Shown: in pieces, positions 10,028 through 19,390 of the stretch
How positions within the stretch are numbered: position 1 is the stretch's first letter
How the letters are laid out: the number at the start of each line of letters is the position of its first letter
Assembly: GCF_002937075.1 (NCBI RefSeq)
Contig: NZ_NHSJ01000138.1
Span: forward strand, 1-64,000
DNA length: 64,000 nt
Source: Rhodoblastus sphagnicola
Lineage (GTDB): Bacteria > Pseudomonadota > Alphaproteobacteria > Rhizobiales > Beijerinckiaceae
Reading direction: 5' to 3'
Position numbers and translations under genes: made by a program
Notes under the pieces: model-generated
Database searches by the model: none
The model's input: only the letters and a program-made list of their open reading frames with translations
Told to the model about the DNA's origin: nothing

Positions 10028-10510
10028 TTACACATGCAATCCCACCTCTTCGCCGCGCTCGGGCACGCGTTGCGCGCGAGGTTTTCGCCGACCGAATTGT
10101 CCCTTGAAAGCGGCTTTCCAGATCGCAACCGCCTCATCCTCGCTGGCGGCGGTGACGAATTGCGGCGGCGTGGCTGGCCGACCGTCGCGTTCGCAACATG
10201 CGACCATGAACAGGGCCAAATGTTTGGGATTGTTCGACTTGGCCTGTTTGAGCAGGTCGCCGGCGTCGCAGATGGCGTCCTGCAACTGGATCAGTTCCTC
10301 GCGAACTTCGGGCGCGGCGGCTTCGATCGCTTCCGCCCACAGGCGCAATCCCGCCGCCTGGTGGAGGTCGCTGGCGAGTTTTCGCGCGCGTGACAGCGGC
10401 AGGGTCAGCGCCAGCTTGCTGGAGACGCGCTTTTTCTGTTTTATGACGACGACAGGCTTGTCGGAAGTTGCGGGCGCGACAGGCGCCCGAGTCTTGCTTT
10501 TCTTGGCCAT
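10028..10510 (-). CDS. conserved-looking hypothetical protein, first gene of the rpiA-gor operon
   Basis: A 160-residue cytoplasmic protein without signal peptide or membrane segment. The first 35 residues are basic and disordered (KK-rich, VVVIKQKKRVS). A helical middle follows (LASDLHQAAGLRLWAEAIE, then a helix around REELIQLQDAICDAGDLL), and the tail is again basic. I recognise no family. The stop lies three bases before the TTG of the ABC exporter, so the two genes are probably translationally coupled. The reading frame has the strong third-position GC bias of its neighbours, which supports a real gene. Confidence 0.7.
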   Translation of the reverse strand: MAKKSKTRAPVAPATSDKPVVVIKQKKRVSSKLALTLPLSRARKLASDLHQAAGLRLWAEAIEAAAPEVREELIQLQDAICDAGDLLKQAKSNNPKHLALFMVACCERDGRPATPPQFVTAASEDEAVAIWKAAFKGQFGRRKPRAQRVPERGEEVGLHV

Positions 10511-10727
10511 TGCTAAAAGCGTGCTTTCATTTCGGCGGTTCCGCGCACCTTAACGGAAAATCGACGCCGTGGAATGATCGGTGTCCGAGTTGCGTCGGGC
10601 GCGCGCAAGCTTGATCGGTTATCATAGATCGGAATCGATCCAAATCGCAGCCTTGAACCTTGCCAAATCGGCCGGGATTGTCGATTCCAAGGCGACGATT
10701 GCTCCCGGTGAATCAGAGAGGGACAAG

Positions 10728-12062
10728 ATGGAAAACGCCTATCGGAAATCCGGTCTTGTGGCCTTCGCTCTCGCCGCCTCCGCGATTTGCGCGGGTTCGG
10801 CGCGCGCCGACGACGCGCCGCCTTCCATCATCGATTCGGTCCCGGCGCTGGCGCCGATCGGCGATTTCAAGAAGTCGCTGGCCGATCATGGTCTGACCTT
10901 GCAGATGACCTATATCGGCGAAGTCTTGGGCAATCCGACCGGCGGCGCGCGCCAGGGCGTGGTTTACGACGGGCGTCTCGACGCCGTGCTCGAAGCGGAC
11001 ATGGGCAAGGTCGCCAATCTGGACGGCGGGACCATCCATGTCGAAGGGTTTTGGACGCATGGGACCAGCCTGTCGCACAATTATCTGACCAATCTGCTGG
11101 CCGAGAGCTACATCGAGGCCCTTCCCACCATCCGCCTCTATGAGCTTTGGTACGAGCAGAAACTGTTCAACGACAAGCTGTCGGTGCGGTTCGGCCAACT
11201 CGGCGCCGACACCGATTTCGTCGCCTCGAAATATGCGGCGCTGTTCGCGAATTCGACCACGGGATGGCCTGGCGTTCTCGTCTCGGACCTTCCAAGCGGC
11301 GGTCCCGCCTATCCCTTCGCCTCGCCCGGCATGCGCGCCAAATATGACTTCAACGACAATTTCACTTACGTCATCGGCATTTATGACGGCGATCCGGCCG
11401 GCCCCGGCAGCAACGATCCGCAGCTTCGCAACCGCTACGGCGTCAACTTCCGCCTGAGCGATCCGCCGCTGATCATGCAGGAAGCGCAGATCAAGTACAA
11501 TCAGGACAAGGACTCGCCCGGCCTTGCCGGAACGGTCAAGCTCGGCGCCTGGCAGCATGTCGGCGCGTTCAAGGATTTGCGTTACGACGTGACCGGCCAG
11601 CCCTTGACGAGCGGCTTGCCGGCGGCGCTGCATGGCGGCGATTATGGCTTTTATGGCATGATCGACCAGCAGTTGGTGAAGGCGCCAAGCGATCCGACCA
11701 AAGGCCTGGGCGCTTTCCTGCGCGTGTTCGGCGCGCCGGGCGATCGCAACGTTTCGGATTTCTACTTCGACACGGGCCTCAATCTCTCGGGTTTCGTTCC
11801 AGGCCGGGCCAATGACGTTGCGGGCGTCTCATTCGCTTACATGCACATCTCCGACAGCGCGGCGGCGGCGGCGATCGACGCGGGGTCGCCGGTGCGACCG
11901 GACTACGAAGCCTTGCTCGAAGCGACCTATCAGACGCAGATCGCTCCCGGCTTCGGCGTGCAGCCGGTGCTGGAATATGTCTTCCATCCGGGCGCGCGGC
12001 TGAACGGCGCGGCGACGCGCAACGCCCTGGTGCTCGGCGTCCGCAGCACGATCAATTTCTAG
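10728..12062 (+). CDS. OprB-family carbohydrate porin
   Basis: An outer-membrane beta-barrel of the carbohydrate-selective porin family. The 444-residue precursor starts at ATG 10728 with a GAGAGGGA ribosome site, then a signal peptide (cleavage near GSARA|DDAPPS). OprB-like landmarks include the early GLTLQMTYIGEVLGN segment, RLYELWYEQKLF with KLSVRFGQLGADTDF, the GWP loop and a terminal phenylalanine (STINF) needed for barrel insertion. A 210-bp spacer separates it from the divergent operon and it appears to be transcribed alone. A GATCCC/GGGATC hairpin lies just after the stop (12066-12083) but lacks a T-run. The substrate cannot be told from sequence. Confidence 0.88.
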   Translation: MENAYRKSGLVAFALAASAICAGSARADDAPPSIIDSVPALAPIGDFKKSLADHGLTLQMTYIGEVLGNPTGGARQGVVYDGRLDAVLEADMGKVANLDGGTIHVEGFWTHGTSLSHNYLTNLLAESYIEALPTIRLYELWYEQKLFNDKLSVRFGQLGADTDFVASKYAALFANSTTGWPGVLVSDLPSGGPAYPFASPGMRAKYDFNDNFTYVIGIYDGDPAGPGSNDPQLRNRYGVNFRLSDPPLIMQEAQIKYNQDKDSPGLAGTVKLGAWQHVGAFKDLRYDVTGQPLTSGLPAALHGGDYGFYGMIDQQLVKAPSDPTKGLGAFLRVFGAPGDRNVSDFYFDTGLNLSGFVPGRANDVAGVSFAYMHISDSAAAAAIDAGSPVRPDYEALLEATYQTQIAPGFGVQPVLEYVFHPGARLNGAATRNALVLGVRSTINF

Positions 12063-12224
12063 CATGATCCCAAAGCGGGGATCGCCGAACCGGGCGACGT
12101 CGTAAAGCATTCCGGTCTCATATCTGTTTTGTGACAAACAGGTGAAGCGCTGGCGGCGGCGCAATAAGCCTTTCGCGCGGAACCTTCTTGCCAGCTGGCG
12201 ACGCTTGGTCGTAACATCTCGCTC

Positions 12225-12740
12225 ATGTCGCAGGCGCTCATCACCATCAGACGCGCAATGCCCGGCGATGCCGACCAGATCGCCGCCGTGCATGACTCGG
12301 CTTGGCGCGAGGCCTATCGCGGCCTGATCCCCGGCCGGGAGCTGGAGCGGCTGATCGCGCGGCGTGGCCCGGAGTGGTGGCGACGCGCGGTGTTGCAGGG
12401 CAGCCGTCTGCTGGTGCTGTCCATGCGCGGGCGGGTGGGCGGCTATGTGTCCTATGGGCGCAACCGGGCGCCGTCGCTCGAATACGAAGGCGAGATTTTC
12501 GAACTCTATCTCGCGCCGGAATATCAGGGGCTTGGCTTTGGGCGGCGTCTGTTCCTGGGCGGTCGCGAAGATTTGGCCGCCAACGGCATCGACCGGGTTC
12601 TGATCTGGTCGCTCGCCGACAACGCGCGCGCGATCGACTTCTACCGGGGGCTCGGCGGCAAGGAAATTCGTCGGGCGAGCGAACTGTTCGGCGGAGTCCG
12701 GCTGGGACGCATCGCCTTCGGTTTCGAGGGCGTCGCCTGA
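12225..12740 (+). CDS. GNAT-family N-acetyltransferase
   Basis: A 171-residue cytoplasmic acetyl-CoA-dependent transferase. The N-terminal ITIRRAMPGDADQIAAVH and SAWREAYRGLIP segments are typical of the GNAT fold, and motif A is visible at residues 95-110 with the pyrophosphate loop YQGLGFG. A later ALxxxARAIDFYRGLG segment matches motif B. The acceptor cannot be predicted. The upstream 162 bp hold no gene. Pyrophosphatase follows 84 bp downstream on the same strand. Confidence 0.85.
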   Translation: MSQALITIRRAMPGDADQIAAVHDSAWREAYRGLIPGRELERLIARRGPEWWRRAVLQGSRLLVLSMRGRVGGYVSYGRNRAPSLEYEGEIFELYLAPEYQGLGFGRRLFLGGREDLAANGIDRVLIWSLADNARAIDFYRGLGGKEIRRASELFGGVRLGRIAFGFEGVA

Positions 12741-12824
12741 TCGGAAAGGGTAGCGGAAAGTTCCGGTTGCGATTGTCGAGGCAATGACTAAACAAGGGCC
12801 TCAGTTCAATCATTGGAGAGCCCA

Positions 12825-13361
12825 ATGCGTCTCGACGCCATAAGTATCGGCCGGAATTGCCCGGAAGACATCAATGTCGTGGTCGAAGTTCCGATTGGCG
12901 GCGAGCCGATCAAATATGAAATGGACAAGCCGTCCGGCGCGCTGATGGTGGACCGTTTCCTCTACACGCCCATGCGATATCCCGGCAATTACGGCTTCAT
13001 CCCGCACACGCTCTCGGAAGACGGCGATCCCTGCGACGTGCTGGTGGCCAACACCCGCCCGATCATTCCCGGCGCCATCATCAACGTCCGCCCGATCGGC
13101 GTGCTGAAAATGACCGACGAAGGCGGGGGCGACGAGAAAATCCTGGCCGTGCCGAGCCCCAAGCTCACACAGCGTTATGAGAAGGTGCTGAACTATACCG
13201 ATCTGCCGGAGATCACGTGGAGGCAGATCGAGCATTTCTTCTGCCATTACAAGGATCTGGAACCCGGCAAGTGGGTCAAGTTCGCCGGCTGGGGCGACGC
13301 GGCGGAGGCCAAGCGCGTCATCCTGGAAGCCGTCGAGCGCGCCAAGATCGAGAAAAAGTAA
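12825..13361 (+). CDS. ppa: inorganic pyrophosphatase
   Basis: The soluble family I enzyme hydrolyses pyrophosphate to phosphate and drives biosynthetic reactions forward. The 178 residues include the signature [10 protein letters not shown] (residues 65-74) with the metal-binding Asp66, Asp68 and Asp71, plus [10 protein letters not shown] and the [10 protein letters not shown] active-site strand. The start at ATG 12825 has GGAGAG five bases upstream; the earlier TTG at 12813 overlaps this site and is rejected. A strong terminator follows. Confidence 0.97.
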   Translation: MRLDAISIGRNCPEDINVVVEVPIGGEPIKYEMDKPSGALMVDRFLYTPMRYPGNYGFIPHTLSEDGDPCDVLVANTRPIIPGAIINVRPIGVLKMTDEGGGDEKILAVPSPKLTQRYEKVLNYTDLPEITWRQIEHFFCHYKDLEPGKWVKFAGWGDAAEAKRVILEAVERAKIEKK

Positions 13362-13382
13362 ACGTCTTTACGGGCAATGGAG

Positions 13383-13419
13383 AGGGCGCGGGCCAAAAGA
13401 AAAGGCCACGCCCTTTTTT
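13383..13419 (+). terminator. rho-independent terminator between ppa and glk
   Basis: A GC-rich stem (GGGCGCGGGCC at 13383-13393 with GGCCACGCCC at 13403-13412) with an A-rich loop is followed by seven Ts. It ends ppa transcription. The A-rich loop and lack of a T-run on the other strand make it less suited to glk, which converges here. Confidence 0.88.
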
Positions 13420-14390
13420 TACGGCTGGAAGGCCGCCGCCGCCCCGAACAGGCCGGGTTGCGGGTGAGCGATCATCCAGACGGGGATGTTGGTCATCATC
13501 TCGCGATAGCGGCCCTTGGCCCGGAACCTGTCGGCGAAGCCGAGGGCGGTGAGCATGGACGCGATGCGCGGCGCCAGGCCGCCGGCGAGGATCACCGCTT
13601 CGGCGCCGTGGACGAGAGCGAGGTCGCCCGCGACCGCGCCCAGGCAGAGGCAGAATTTTTGCAGCGCCGCGCGCGCGAGCGCGTCGGCTCCGGAGATGGC
13701 CGCCGCCCACAGCGCGGGATCCGCCGGCCGTTGCGCGGGCGCGCCCGGAAGCGCCAACAGGATTTCCGCGAGGCCCGGTCCCGACAGCACGCGCTCGACC
13801 GAGACGCGGCCGAATTTCTCGCGCAGCCGCGCCAGCAGTCCGTCCTCGAAAGCGTCGTGCGGCGCGAAGTCGATATGGCCGCCCTCGGTCTCGACCACTC
13901 GATAGGCGGCGCCGTCCCGGATCAGTTGCACGACGCCCAGGCCGGTGCCCGGACCCAGGATCGAAATCACGCCGGCGCGCGGCGGCGGGCGATTCGGCCC
14001 GCAGATATGCGTGAAATTCGACAGGTCGGCCTTGGCGGCGGCATGCGCCACGGCGCCGAAATCGTTGAGCAGCCGAACTTCATCGAGCCCGAGGTCCGCC
14101 GCGAGCGTCGCCGGCCGCAAGGTCCAGGGATTGTTGGTGAATTTCAGTGTTTCGCCGCGAATCGGGCAGGCCAGGGCGAAGCTGCCGCGCTTGGGGCGCG
14201 CGCCGTCGAGGCCGCCGATAAAAGCGGCAAAAGCGGAGGCGAGATCGGGAAAATCGGCGGTGCGCAGCACGACGGGTTGACCGAGTTCCGGGCTGGCGTC
14301 GCGCCCAACACGGGCCAGCGCGAAGCGCGCATTGGTTCCGCCAATATCGGCGACGGCGATGATTTCTTCGTTTGAGCCGTTGGCGATCAT
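13419..14390 (-). CDS. glk: glucokinase
   Basis: Phosphorylates glucose to glucose-6-phosphate with ATP in the cytoplasm. The 323 residues fit the bacterial Glk family. The phosphate-binding loop is ADIGGTNARFAL near residue 14-25, the catalytic aspartate context is LLNDFGAVAHA, and ISILGPGTGLGV and TEGGHIDFAP mark the sugar and nucleotide sites. ATG 14390 is preceded by GGAGG at the correct distance, so the longer upstream frame is rejected. It is convergent with ppa and divergent from sulP. Confidence 0.95.
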   Translation of the reverse strand: MIANGSNEEIIAVADIGGTNARFALARVGRDASPELGQPVVLRTADFPDLASAFAAFIGGLDGARPKRGSFALACPIRGETLKFTNNPWTLRPATLAADLGLDEVRLLNDFGAVAHAAAKADLSNFTHICGPNRPPPRAGVISILGPGTGLGVVQLIRDGAAYRVVETEGGHIDFAPHDAFEDGLLARLREKFGRVSVERVLSGPGLAEILLALPGAPAQRPADPALWAAAISGADALARAALQKFCLCLGAVAGDLALVHGAEAVILAGGLAPRIASMLTALGFADRFRAKGRYREMMTNIPVWMIAHPQPGLFGAAAAFQP

Positions 14391-14550
14391 GTGAAGTCCT
14401 CCAATGAGCCCGAGCCGGCATAATGCTAGCGCAAATCGGGCAAAGTGGCTCCCTCGGATTGGATCATGATCAAAACAGCGCGGGAGATCGCCGAACGCGC
14501 TCTTCCCTTGGCGTGCGGCGTCGGACAAATTGCGTCCGGAGGAAGCGCGC

Positions 14551-16275
14551 ATGAACGGGATGGGAAATAGCCGGTTGGTCTTTGGCGCCTTGCGCGGGGC
14601 CGCGCTGACGTGGCGCGCCGATCTGCTGGCGGGCCTGACCCTCGCCGCAATCGCCGCGCCGGAGCAGATGGCGACGGCGCGTCTGGGCGGATTCGCGCCC
14701 TCCATCGGGTTCTATGCGTTCATCGCGGGCGCGCTGGGTTTCGCCTTGCTCGGCGCCAACCGCCAGATGTCGGTTGGGGCGGATTCGACGATCACGCCGA
14801 TCTTCGCGGCTTCGCTGGCCTTGATCGCGCCCGTGGGCGGCCCGCAATATGCGGCGCTCGCCGCCCTGCTGGCGCTTCTCGTCGGCCTGTTCATGTCCGG
14901 GGCCGGGCTGTTTCGCGCCGGCTGGGTCGCCAATCTGCTGTCCACGCCCGTGCTGACCGGCTTTCTCGCGGGCATAGCCGTCCACATCGCCCTGTCGCAA
15001 CTGCCGGCGCTGTTGGGGCTGCCGGCCGGTTCTGGAGATACTTTGCAGCGCGTGGCCCAGATCGCGGCGCAGATCGGCGAAATCAAGGCGCTGGCCCTGT
15101 CCGTCGGCCTGGTTTGCCTGGTCTCGATCCTGGTGATCGAGACCTATGCGCCCCGGCTGCCAGGGGCGCTGCTGGCGGTCGGCGGCGCCACTTTGGGCGC
15201 GCTGCTGCTCAAGGTCGATCCGTCGGCGCTTCCCGTCATCGGCGCCTTTCCCGTCGAATGGCCGCAATTGGCCGCGCCCGAAGCCAGCGTCGAGCAAGTC
15301 TTCAAGCTTGTGGGTCTGGCGGTGATCCTCACGCTGGTGATCATGGTGCAGAGCGCCGCCACCTCGCGCGCCTATCCCGGTTCGTCGGGCGAGGAGCCCG
15401 ACATCAACCGCGATTTCCTTGGCGTCGGCGCCGGCGGCGTGCTGGCGGGGCTGTTTGGAGCCTTTCCCGTCAACGCCAGTCCGCCAAGAACGGCCATGGT
15501 CGCGGCCAGCGGCGGCAAGACCCAGATTTCAGGATTGACGGCGGCTTTGGCTCTGGGGCTTCTCGCCGCATTCGGCGAAAATTTCTTGAGTCACGCGCCG
15601 GAGACCTCGCTGGCGGCGACTTTGTTGTTTGTCGCCGGCCGCATTTTCAGGCTGGGCGACATGCGGGACATCTGTCGGCGTTCGCGGCCGGAATTCCTGC
15701 TGATGGCGATCACGACAGCCGCCGTGGTGCTGCTCCCGGTGCAAACCGGCGTGACCTTGGCGATCATACTGTCGCTGATCCACGGCGCCTGGGCCACGAC
15801 GCAGACCGATTTGCAGACCTTGGAGCGGCTGCCGGGCGAAACCGTCTGGTGGCCGCGCAATCCCCTGGTTGAGGGCGAAACCCTGGCGGGCGTCGCCGTG
15901 GTCAGTTTTCAGGCGCCGCTGTCGTTTCTCAACGCCGACCGGTGCCGGCTACAGTTGCAGCGCGCCGCCGAGCAACCGCAAATGCGACTCATCGTGCTTG
16001 AAGCATCGGCGGTCGTCTCGATCGATTACACGGCGGCGCGGGCGTTGGCTGCCGCAATAGATCATTGTCATGCGCGCGGCTGCGATTTCGCGATCGCGCG
16101 GCTGGAATCCGTTCGGGCCCAAGCAGCCATGAAGACTTTCGGCGTGCTCGACGCCCTCGGCGCGACCGATTCTATTGGGGAGCGATTGTTCTACAGTGTG
16201 GACGACGCTTTGCGACGTCTCGGAGCGCAAGCATTCGTGAGGACGGGTGCGGCTGCGGATGGAAACGTTTCGTGA
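14551..16275 (+). CDS. SulP-family anion transporter with STAS domain
   Basis: An inner-membrane transporter of inorganic anions (sulfate, bicarbonate or similar) of 574 residues. About 12 membrane segments span residues 25-425, with the family start APEQMATARLGGFAPSIGFY and the conserved FGAFPVNASPPRTAM segment in the substrate region. A cytoplasmic STAS domain covers about 455-555 (LIVLEASAVVSIDYTAARAL). GGAGGA precedes the ATG at 14551. It stands alone with a 160-bp divergent spacer to glk, so the substrate cannot be inferred from context. The APEQ-type first helix differs from the more usual IPQ/MAYA type but occurs in the family. Confidence 0.9.
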   Translation: MNGMGNSRLVFGALRGAALTWRADLLAGLTLAAIAAPEQMATARLGGFAPSIGFYAFIAGALGFALLGANRQMSVGADSTITPIFAASLALIAPVGGPQYAALAALLALLVGLFMSGAGLFRAGWVANLLSTPVLTGFLAGIAVHIALSQLPALLGLPAGSGDTLQRVAQIAAQIGEIKALALSVGLVCLVSILVIETYAPRLPGALLAVGGATLGALLLKVDPSALPVIGAFPVEWPQLAAPEASVEQVFKLVGLAVILTLVIMVQSAATSRAYPGSSGEEPDINRDFLGVGAGGVLAGLFGAFPVNASPPRTAMVAASGGKTQISGLTAALALGLLAAFGENFLSHAPETSLAATLLFVAGRIFRLGDMRDICRRSRPEFLLMAITTAAVVLLPVQTGVTLAIILSLIHGAWATTQTDLQTLERLPGETVWWPRNPLVEGETLAGVAVVSFQAPLSFLNADRCRLQLQRAAEQPQMRLIVLEASAVVSIDYTAARALAAAIDHCHARGCDFAIARLESVRAQAAMKTFGVLDALGATDSIGERLFYSVDDALRRLGAQAFVRTGAAADGNVS

Positions 16276-16325
16276 CGCTTTTATGAATAAATCCAGATGC
16301 GGCGCCGCATAACGTCATCGCGGCG

Positions 16326-16367
16326 GCTCAACTATAGTCTAGCAGCGCCAGGACGCTGCCGTTGAGC
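16326..16367 (+). other. nested hairpin in the sulP-porin spacer
   Basis: GCTCAA (16326-16331) pairs with TTGAGC (16362-16367), and inside it GCAGCG (16342-16347) pairs with CGCTGC (16354-16359) across a six-base loop. It lies 50 bp after sulP and 192 bp before the porin start. No T-run follows, so it is not a typical terminator. It may be part of a porin leader RNA or a small RNA. The rest of the 16276-16559 spacer holds no gene that I can support. Confidence 0.45.
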
Positions 16368-16559
16368 TATGGTAGAAAAGCAACACCGCGTGTCTTTCGC
16401 TGGCCGGGCCGGCTGAAACACGTCTGTGGCGATTGTAAAAAATCAAGGCGCAATTTAAGCATTTAGGTGTCGGGAGGGGGGCTTCGCTCTCCATCGGAAA
16501 TTCTTAAGGCGGTTCGGTGAGACGCCTATGGCCTGAAGGCCAAAAATCTGGAGTGTGGG

Positions 16560-18098
16560 ATGAAGACCAAGTTCATGACCGCCGTGGCGCTCGTCGCCCT
16601 GGCCACCGCCGCCGGCGCCGTGTCCGCCGAAGCGAAGACCAAGAAGGTCAAGCACGTCAAGGCGCATCATGCCGACGTCGCCGGTCCGGCCGTCAAGGGC
16701 CCGGCCGTTGAGGGGCCGAGCCGCTTCAACAACCTTCTCGCCATCCTCGGCGGAGGGATCAGCAACGACGCCGTGGTGGGCTTTCTCTCCGATCCGCGCG
16801 ACATCTCCTACATGGGCTTGACCGTTTTCGGCGCCGTGGACCTCGGCGCCGGCTGGCAGTCGCACGGCTCGCAGATTGACGGCGGCTACCCCTATGGCGT
16901 GCCTTACGGCATCCAGAAATTCTCCAACCACCCCCACCTCGGCGCCGCTCCGGGCGGCCTCGGCTACAGCAATGTCGGCATCAAGGGGTCTTGGGATACG
17001 GGATTTTATGGCTTCAAAGTGGTCGCCGACGCCGAGACCAACTTCGACGTCGCGACGGCCTCGCTGCTCGACGGCCCGAACTCGCTCTACCGCATGGCTG
17101 GCAAGACGGCCGCCTACCAGGGCGCCAACGGCGATTCCTCGCGTGGCGGTCAGGCCTTCAACAACCAGTACTGGGGTGGTTTCAAGCATGACGTCCTCGG
17201 TCAGTTGACCTACGGTCGTCACACCACCTTCATCACCGACGAACTCAGCGCTTTCGACCCGCTCAAGGGCGCGCCGGCCTTCTCGCTGCTCGGCTTCTCC
17301 GGTTCGCTCGCGGGCGGCACCACCGAGGCCGGTCGTCTGGACAACAGCTTGAAGTACAAGGTCGCCTACGGCCCGATCTACGGCGGCGCCATCGTCAAGC
17401 TCGCCGACTCGCAGGGCGTCATGGCCGGCAAGGGTGAGTCCTACGGCTTCAACCTCGGCGGCACCTATGCCGGCTTCACGTTGGACGGCACCTATCATTA
17501 CACCAAGGACGCGATCTCCCTCGGCGGCCTCAGCTCGATCACCGGCATCTATACGACGGCCTACAACAATGGCTGGCGCACCGTCGCGACTCTTTCGAAC
17601 AACGAGGAAATCTCTGTCGCCGGCAAGTACGTCTGGAACCAGTTCACCTTCGCCGGCGGTTACGAACACATCCGCATGACCAATGCTTCGGATATGCCGA
17701 CGGCCGGTTATTCCGCCGCGAACCTGGTGTCCTACTACGATCCGAACGACTATCGTTACATCGTGACCAACACCAACCCGTTCCCGAATCAGAAAATCCT
17801 CGAGGTGTTCTGGGGCGGCGCGGCCTGGGCCTACAACGACAAGCTGACCCTCTCCGGCTCGTATTACCACCTCGAACAGAATTCTTTCGCCACCGCCGCG
17901 AGGAAGTGCTCGAACGCCTCCAATTCGAACTGTTCCGGACAGGAAGATGCTTTCGGCGTGATGGCCCAGTATGCTTTCAACAAGCGCTTCCAGGTTTACG
18001 GTGGCGTGCAATACACGGTCGTCACCAATGGCCTGGCGAACGGCTATCTCTATACCGTCAACTGGGCTCCGTCCGTCGGCGCCCGTTGGACCTTCTGA
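16560..18098 (+). CDS. outer-membrane porin
   Basis: A 512-residue precursor with a signal peptide ([23 protein letters not shown]) and then a lysine/histidine-rich linker ([15 protein letters not shown]) and AVKG/AVEG repeats before the barrel. The barrel has alternating amphipathic strands, for example [14 protein letters not shown] and [19 protein letters not shown], and ends in WTF, the outer-membrane assembly signal. It resembles general Gram-negative porins of the porin_4 type. Codon choice is strongly biased (AAG, CTC, GGC), suggesting high expression, and the leader is long. A strong terminator follows. The two cysteines near residue 445-455 ([11 protein letters not shown]) may form a loop disulfide. 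Confidence 0.85.
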   Translation: MKTKFMTAVALVALATAAGAVSAEAKTKKVKHVKAHHADVAGPAVKGPAVEGPSRFNNLLAILGGGISNDAVVGFLSDPRDISYMGLTVFGAVDLGAGWQSHGSQIDGGYPYGVPYGIQKFSNHPHLGAAPGGLGYSNVGIKGSWDTGFYGFKVVADAETNFDVATASLLDGPNSLYRMAGKTAAYQGANGDSSRGGQAFNNQYWGGFKHDVLGQLTYGRHTTFITDELSAFDPLKGAPAFSLLGFSGSLAGGTTEAGRLDNSLKYKVAYGPIYGGAIVKLADSQGVMAGKGESYGFNLGGTYAGFTLDGTYHYTKDAISLGGLSSITGIYTTAYNNGWRTVATLSNNEEISVAGKYVWNQFTFAGGYEHIRMTNASDMPTAGYSAANLVSYYDPNDYRYIVTNTNPFPNQKILEVFWGGAAWAYNDKLTLSGSYYHLEQNSFATAARKCSNASNSNCSGQEDAFGVMAQYAFNKRFQVYGGVQYTVVTNGLANGYLYTVNWAPSVGARWTF

Positions 18099-18130
18099 TC
18101 TCGCTTCAAGCGAATTCGGGAAAATTCCTG

Positions 18131-18163
18131 TCCCGCGAGCCTCGGCTCGCGGGATTTTCTTTT
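18131..18163 (+). terminator. strong rho-independent terminator after the porin gene
   Basis: TCCCGCGAGCC and GGCTCGCGGGA form an almost perfect inverted repeat (18131-18141 and 18144-18154), followed by TTTTCTTTT. This is the cleanest terminator in the region and fits a highly transcribed monocistronic porin gene. Confidence 0.92.
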
Positions 18164-18252
18164 GCGCGGCGCGCCAAAGCCATTCTTGCCAAGCGGGGCG
18201 CGCGGGTTTAGCAAGGCCGCCAATCCCCAAACGATCCGCAAAGAGGCTTATG

Positions 18253-19359
18253 ATGGCGAGCTATAATATCTTCCTGCTTCCCGGCGATGGCATCGGGCCG
18301 GAAGTGACGGCGGAAGTGGAAAAGGTCGCTCACGTCATCTCCGGCGCGGGTCTCGCCAAGTTCGAGTTCGAAAAGGGTCTGGTTGGCGGTTCGGCCTATG
18401 ACGCGCACGGACAAGCCATTTCCGAGGCGGATATGGCGCGCGCGCAGGCCGCCGACGCCGTGCTGCTCGCCGCCGTGGGCGGCCCCAAATGGGCCGATGT
18501 CCCCTACGAGGTGCGCCCGGAAGCGGGCCTGCTGCGGTTGCGAAAAGATTTGGGGCTGTTCGCCAATCTGCGGCCCGCGCTGTGCTATCGGGCGCTCGCC
18601 GAGGCCTCCTCGCTCAAGCGCGAGTTGGTCGAAGGCCTCGACATCATGATCGTGCGCGAACTGACCGGCGGCGTCTATTTCGGCGAGCCGAAGGAGATCA
18701 CCAATCTGCCCAACGGCCAGAAGCGCGCCGTCGACACCCAGGTCTACGAGACCTACGAGATCGAACGCATCGCGGCGGTCGCTTTCGAAATGGCGCGCAA
18801 GCGCGGCAACAAGGTCACGTCCTCCGAAAAGAACAATGTGATGAAGTCCGGCGTGCTGTGGAAGGAAGTGGTCACCGACGTCCACAAGAAATCCTACCCC
18901 GACGTGCAACTCGAACACATGCTGGCGGATGCGCTGGGCATGCAGCTCGTGCGCTACCCCAAGCAGTTCGACGTGATCGTCACCGACAATCTGTTCGGCG
19001 ACCTGCTGTCGGATGTCGCCTCCATGCTCACGGGATCGCTGGGCATGCTGCCCTCGGCCTCGCTGGGCGCGGCCGACGCCAGCGGCAAGCGCAAGGCGAT
19101 GTATGAGCCCGTGCACGGCTCGGCCCCGGATATCGCCGGGAAGGGGATCGCCAACCCGATCGCCATGATCGGCTCGTTCGGCATGGCGCTGCGTTATTCC
19201 TTCGGCCTGATCGAAGCCGCCGACCTCATCGAAAAAGCCATTTCCGATGTGCTCGCCGCCGGCCTGCGCACCGCCGACATCAAGGGCGACGCGACATCGA
19301 GTGTTTCAACCTCGGCGATGGGCGACGCGATCGCCAACGCGCTGAAAAAGGCGCTTTGA
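18253..19359 (+). CDS. leuB: 3-isopropylmalate dehydrogenase
   Basis: Oxidatively decarboxylates 3-isopropylmalate with NAD+ in leucine biosynthesis. The 368 residues show [11 protein letters not shown] near the N terminus, the substrate loop containing [23 protein letters not shown] and the metal/NAD segment NLFGDLLSD, ending with [18 protein letters not shown]. Two adjacent ATGs occur; the second (18253) is favoured because it sits six bases after AGAGG. It is monocistronic between two terminators; leuC and leuD are not adjacent. Confidence 0.96.
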   Translation: MASYNIFLLPGDGIGPEVTAEVEKVAHVISGAGLAKFEFEKGLVGGSAYDAHGQAISEADMARAQAADAVLLAAVGGPKWADVPYEVRPEAGLLRLRKDLGLFANLRPALCYRALAEASSLKRELVEGLDIMIVRELTGGVYFGEPKEITNLPNGQKRAVDTQVYETYEIERIAAVAFEMARKRGNKVTSSEKNNVMKSGVLWKEVVTDVHKKSYPDVQLEHMLADALGMQLVRYPKQFDVIVTDNLFGDLLSDVASMLTGSLGMLPSASLGAADASGKRKAMYEPVHGSAPDIAGKGIANPIAMIGSFGMALRYSFGLIEAADLIEKAISDVLAAGLRTADIKGDATSSVSTSAMGDAIANALKKAL

Positions 19360-19365
19360 AAATCC

Positions 19366-19390
19366 GGCGGCGCGAAAGCGCCGCCTTTTT
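19366..19390 (+). terminator. rho-independent terminator after leuB
   Basis: GGCGGCGC (19366-19373) pairs perfectly with GCGCCGCC (19378-19385) around a stable GAAA tetraloop, followed by five Ts. It overlaps the stop codon of the convergent GyrI-like gene by two bases. Confidence 0.93.

Noticed and set aside
12066-12083. GATCCC/GGGATC hairpin after the OprB-type porin as a terminator or a copy of a rhizobial intergenic repeat
   Set aside because: There is no T-run and the resemblance to the common intergenic repeat is limited to a few bases at one end.
16338-16371. A tRNA-like segment on the minus strand (TAGCTCAACGGCAGCG)
   Set aside because: Only a D-arm-like piece matches. No acceptor stem, anticodon arm or T-loop can be drawn, so it is treated as part of a hairpin.
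16455-18230. A 591-codon minus-strand frame opposite the porin gene
   Set aside because: It lies over the porin, which has a signal peptide, a barrel and a terminator. The antisense frame has no motif.
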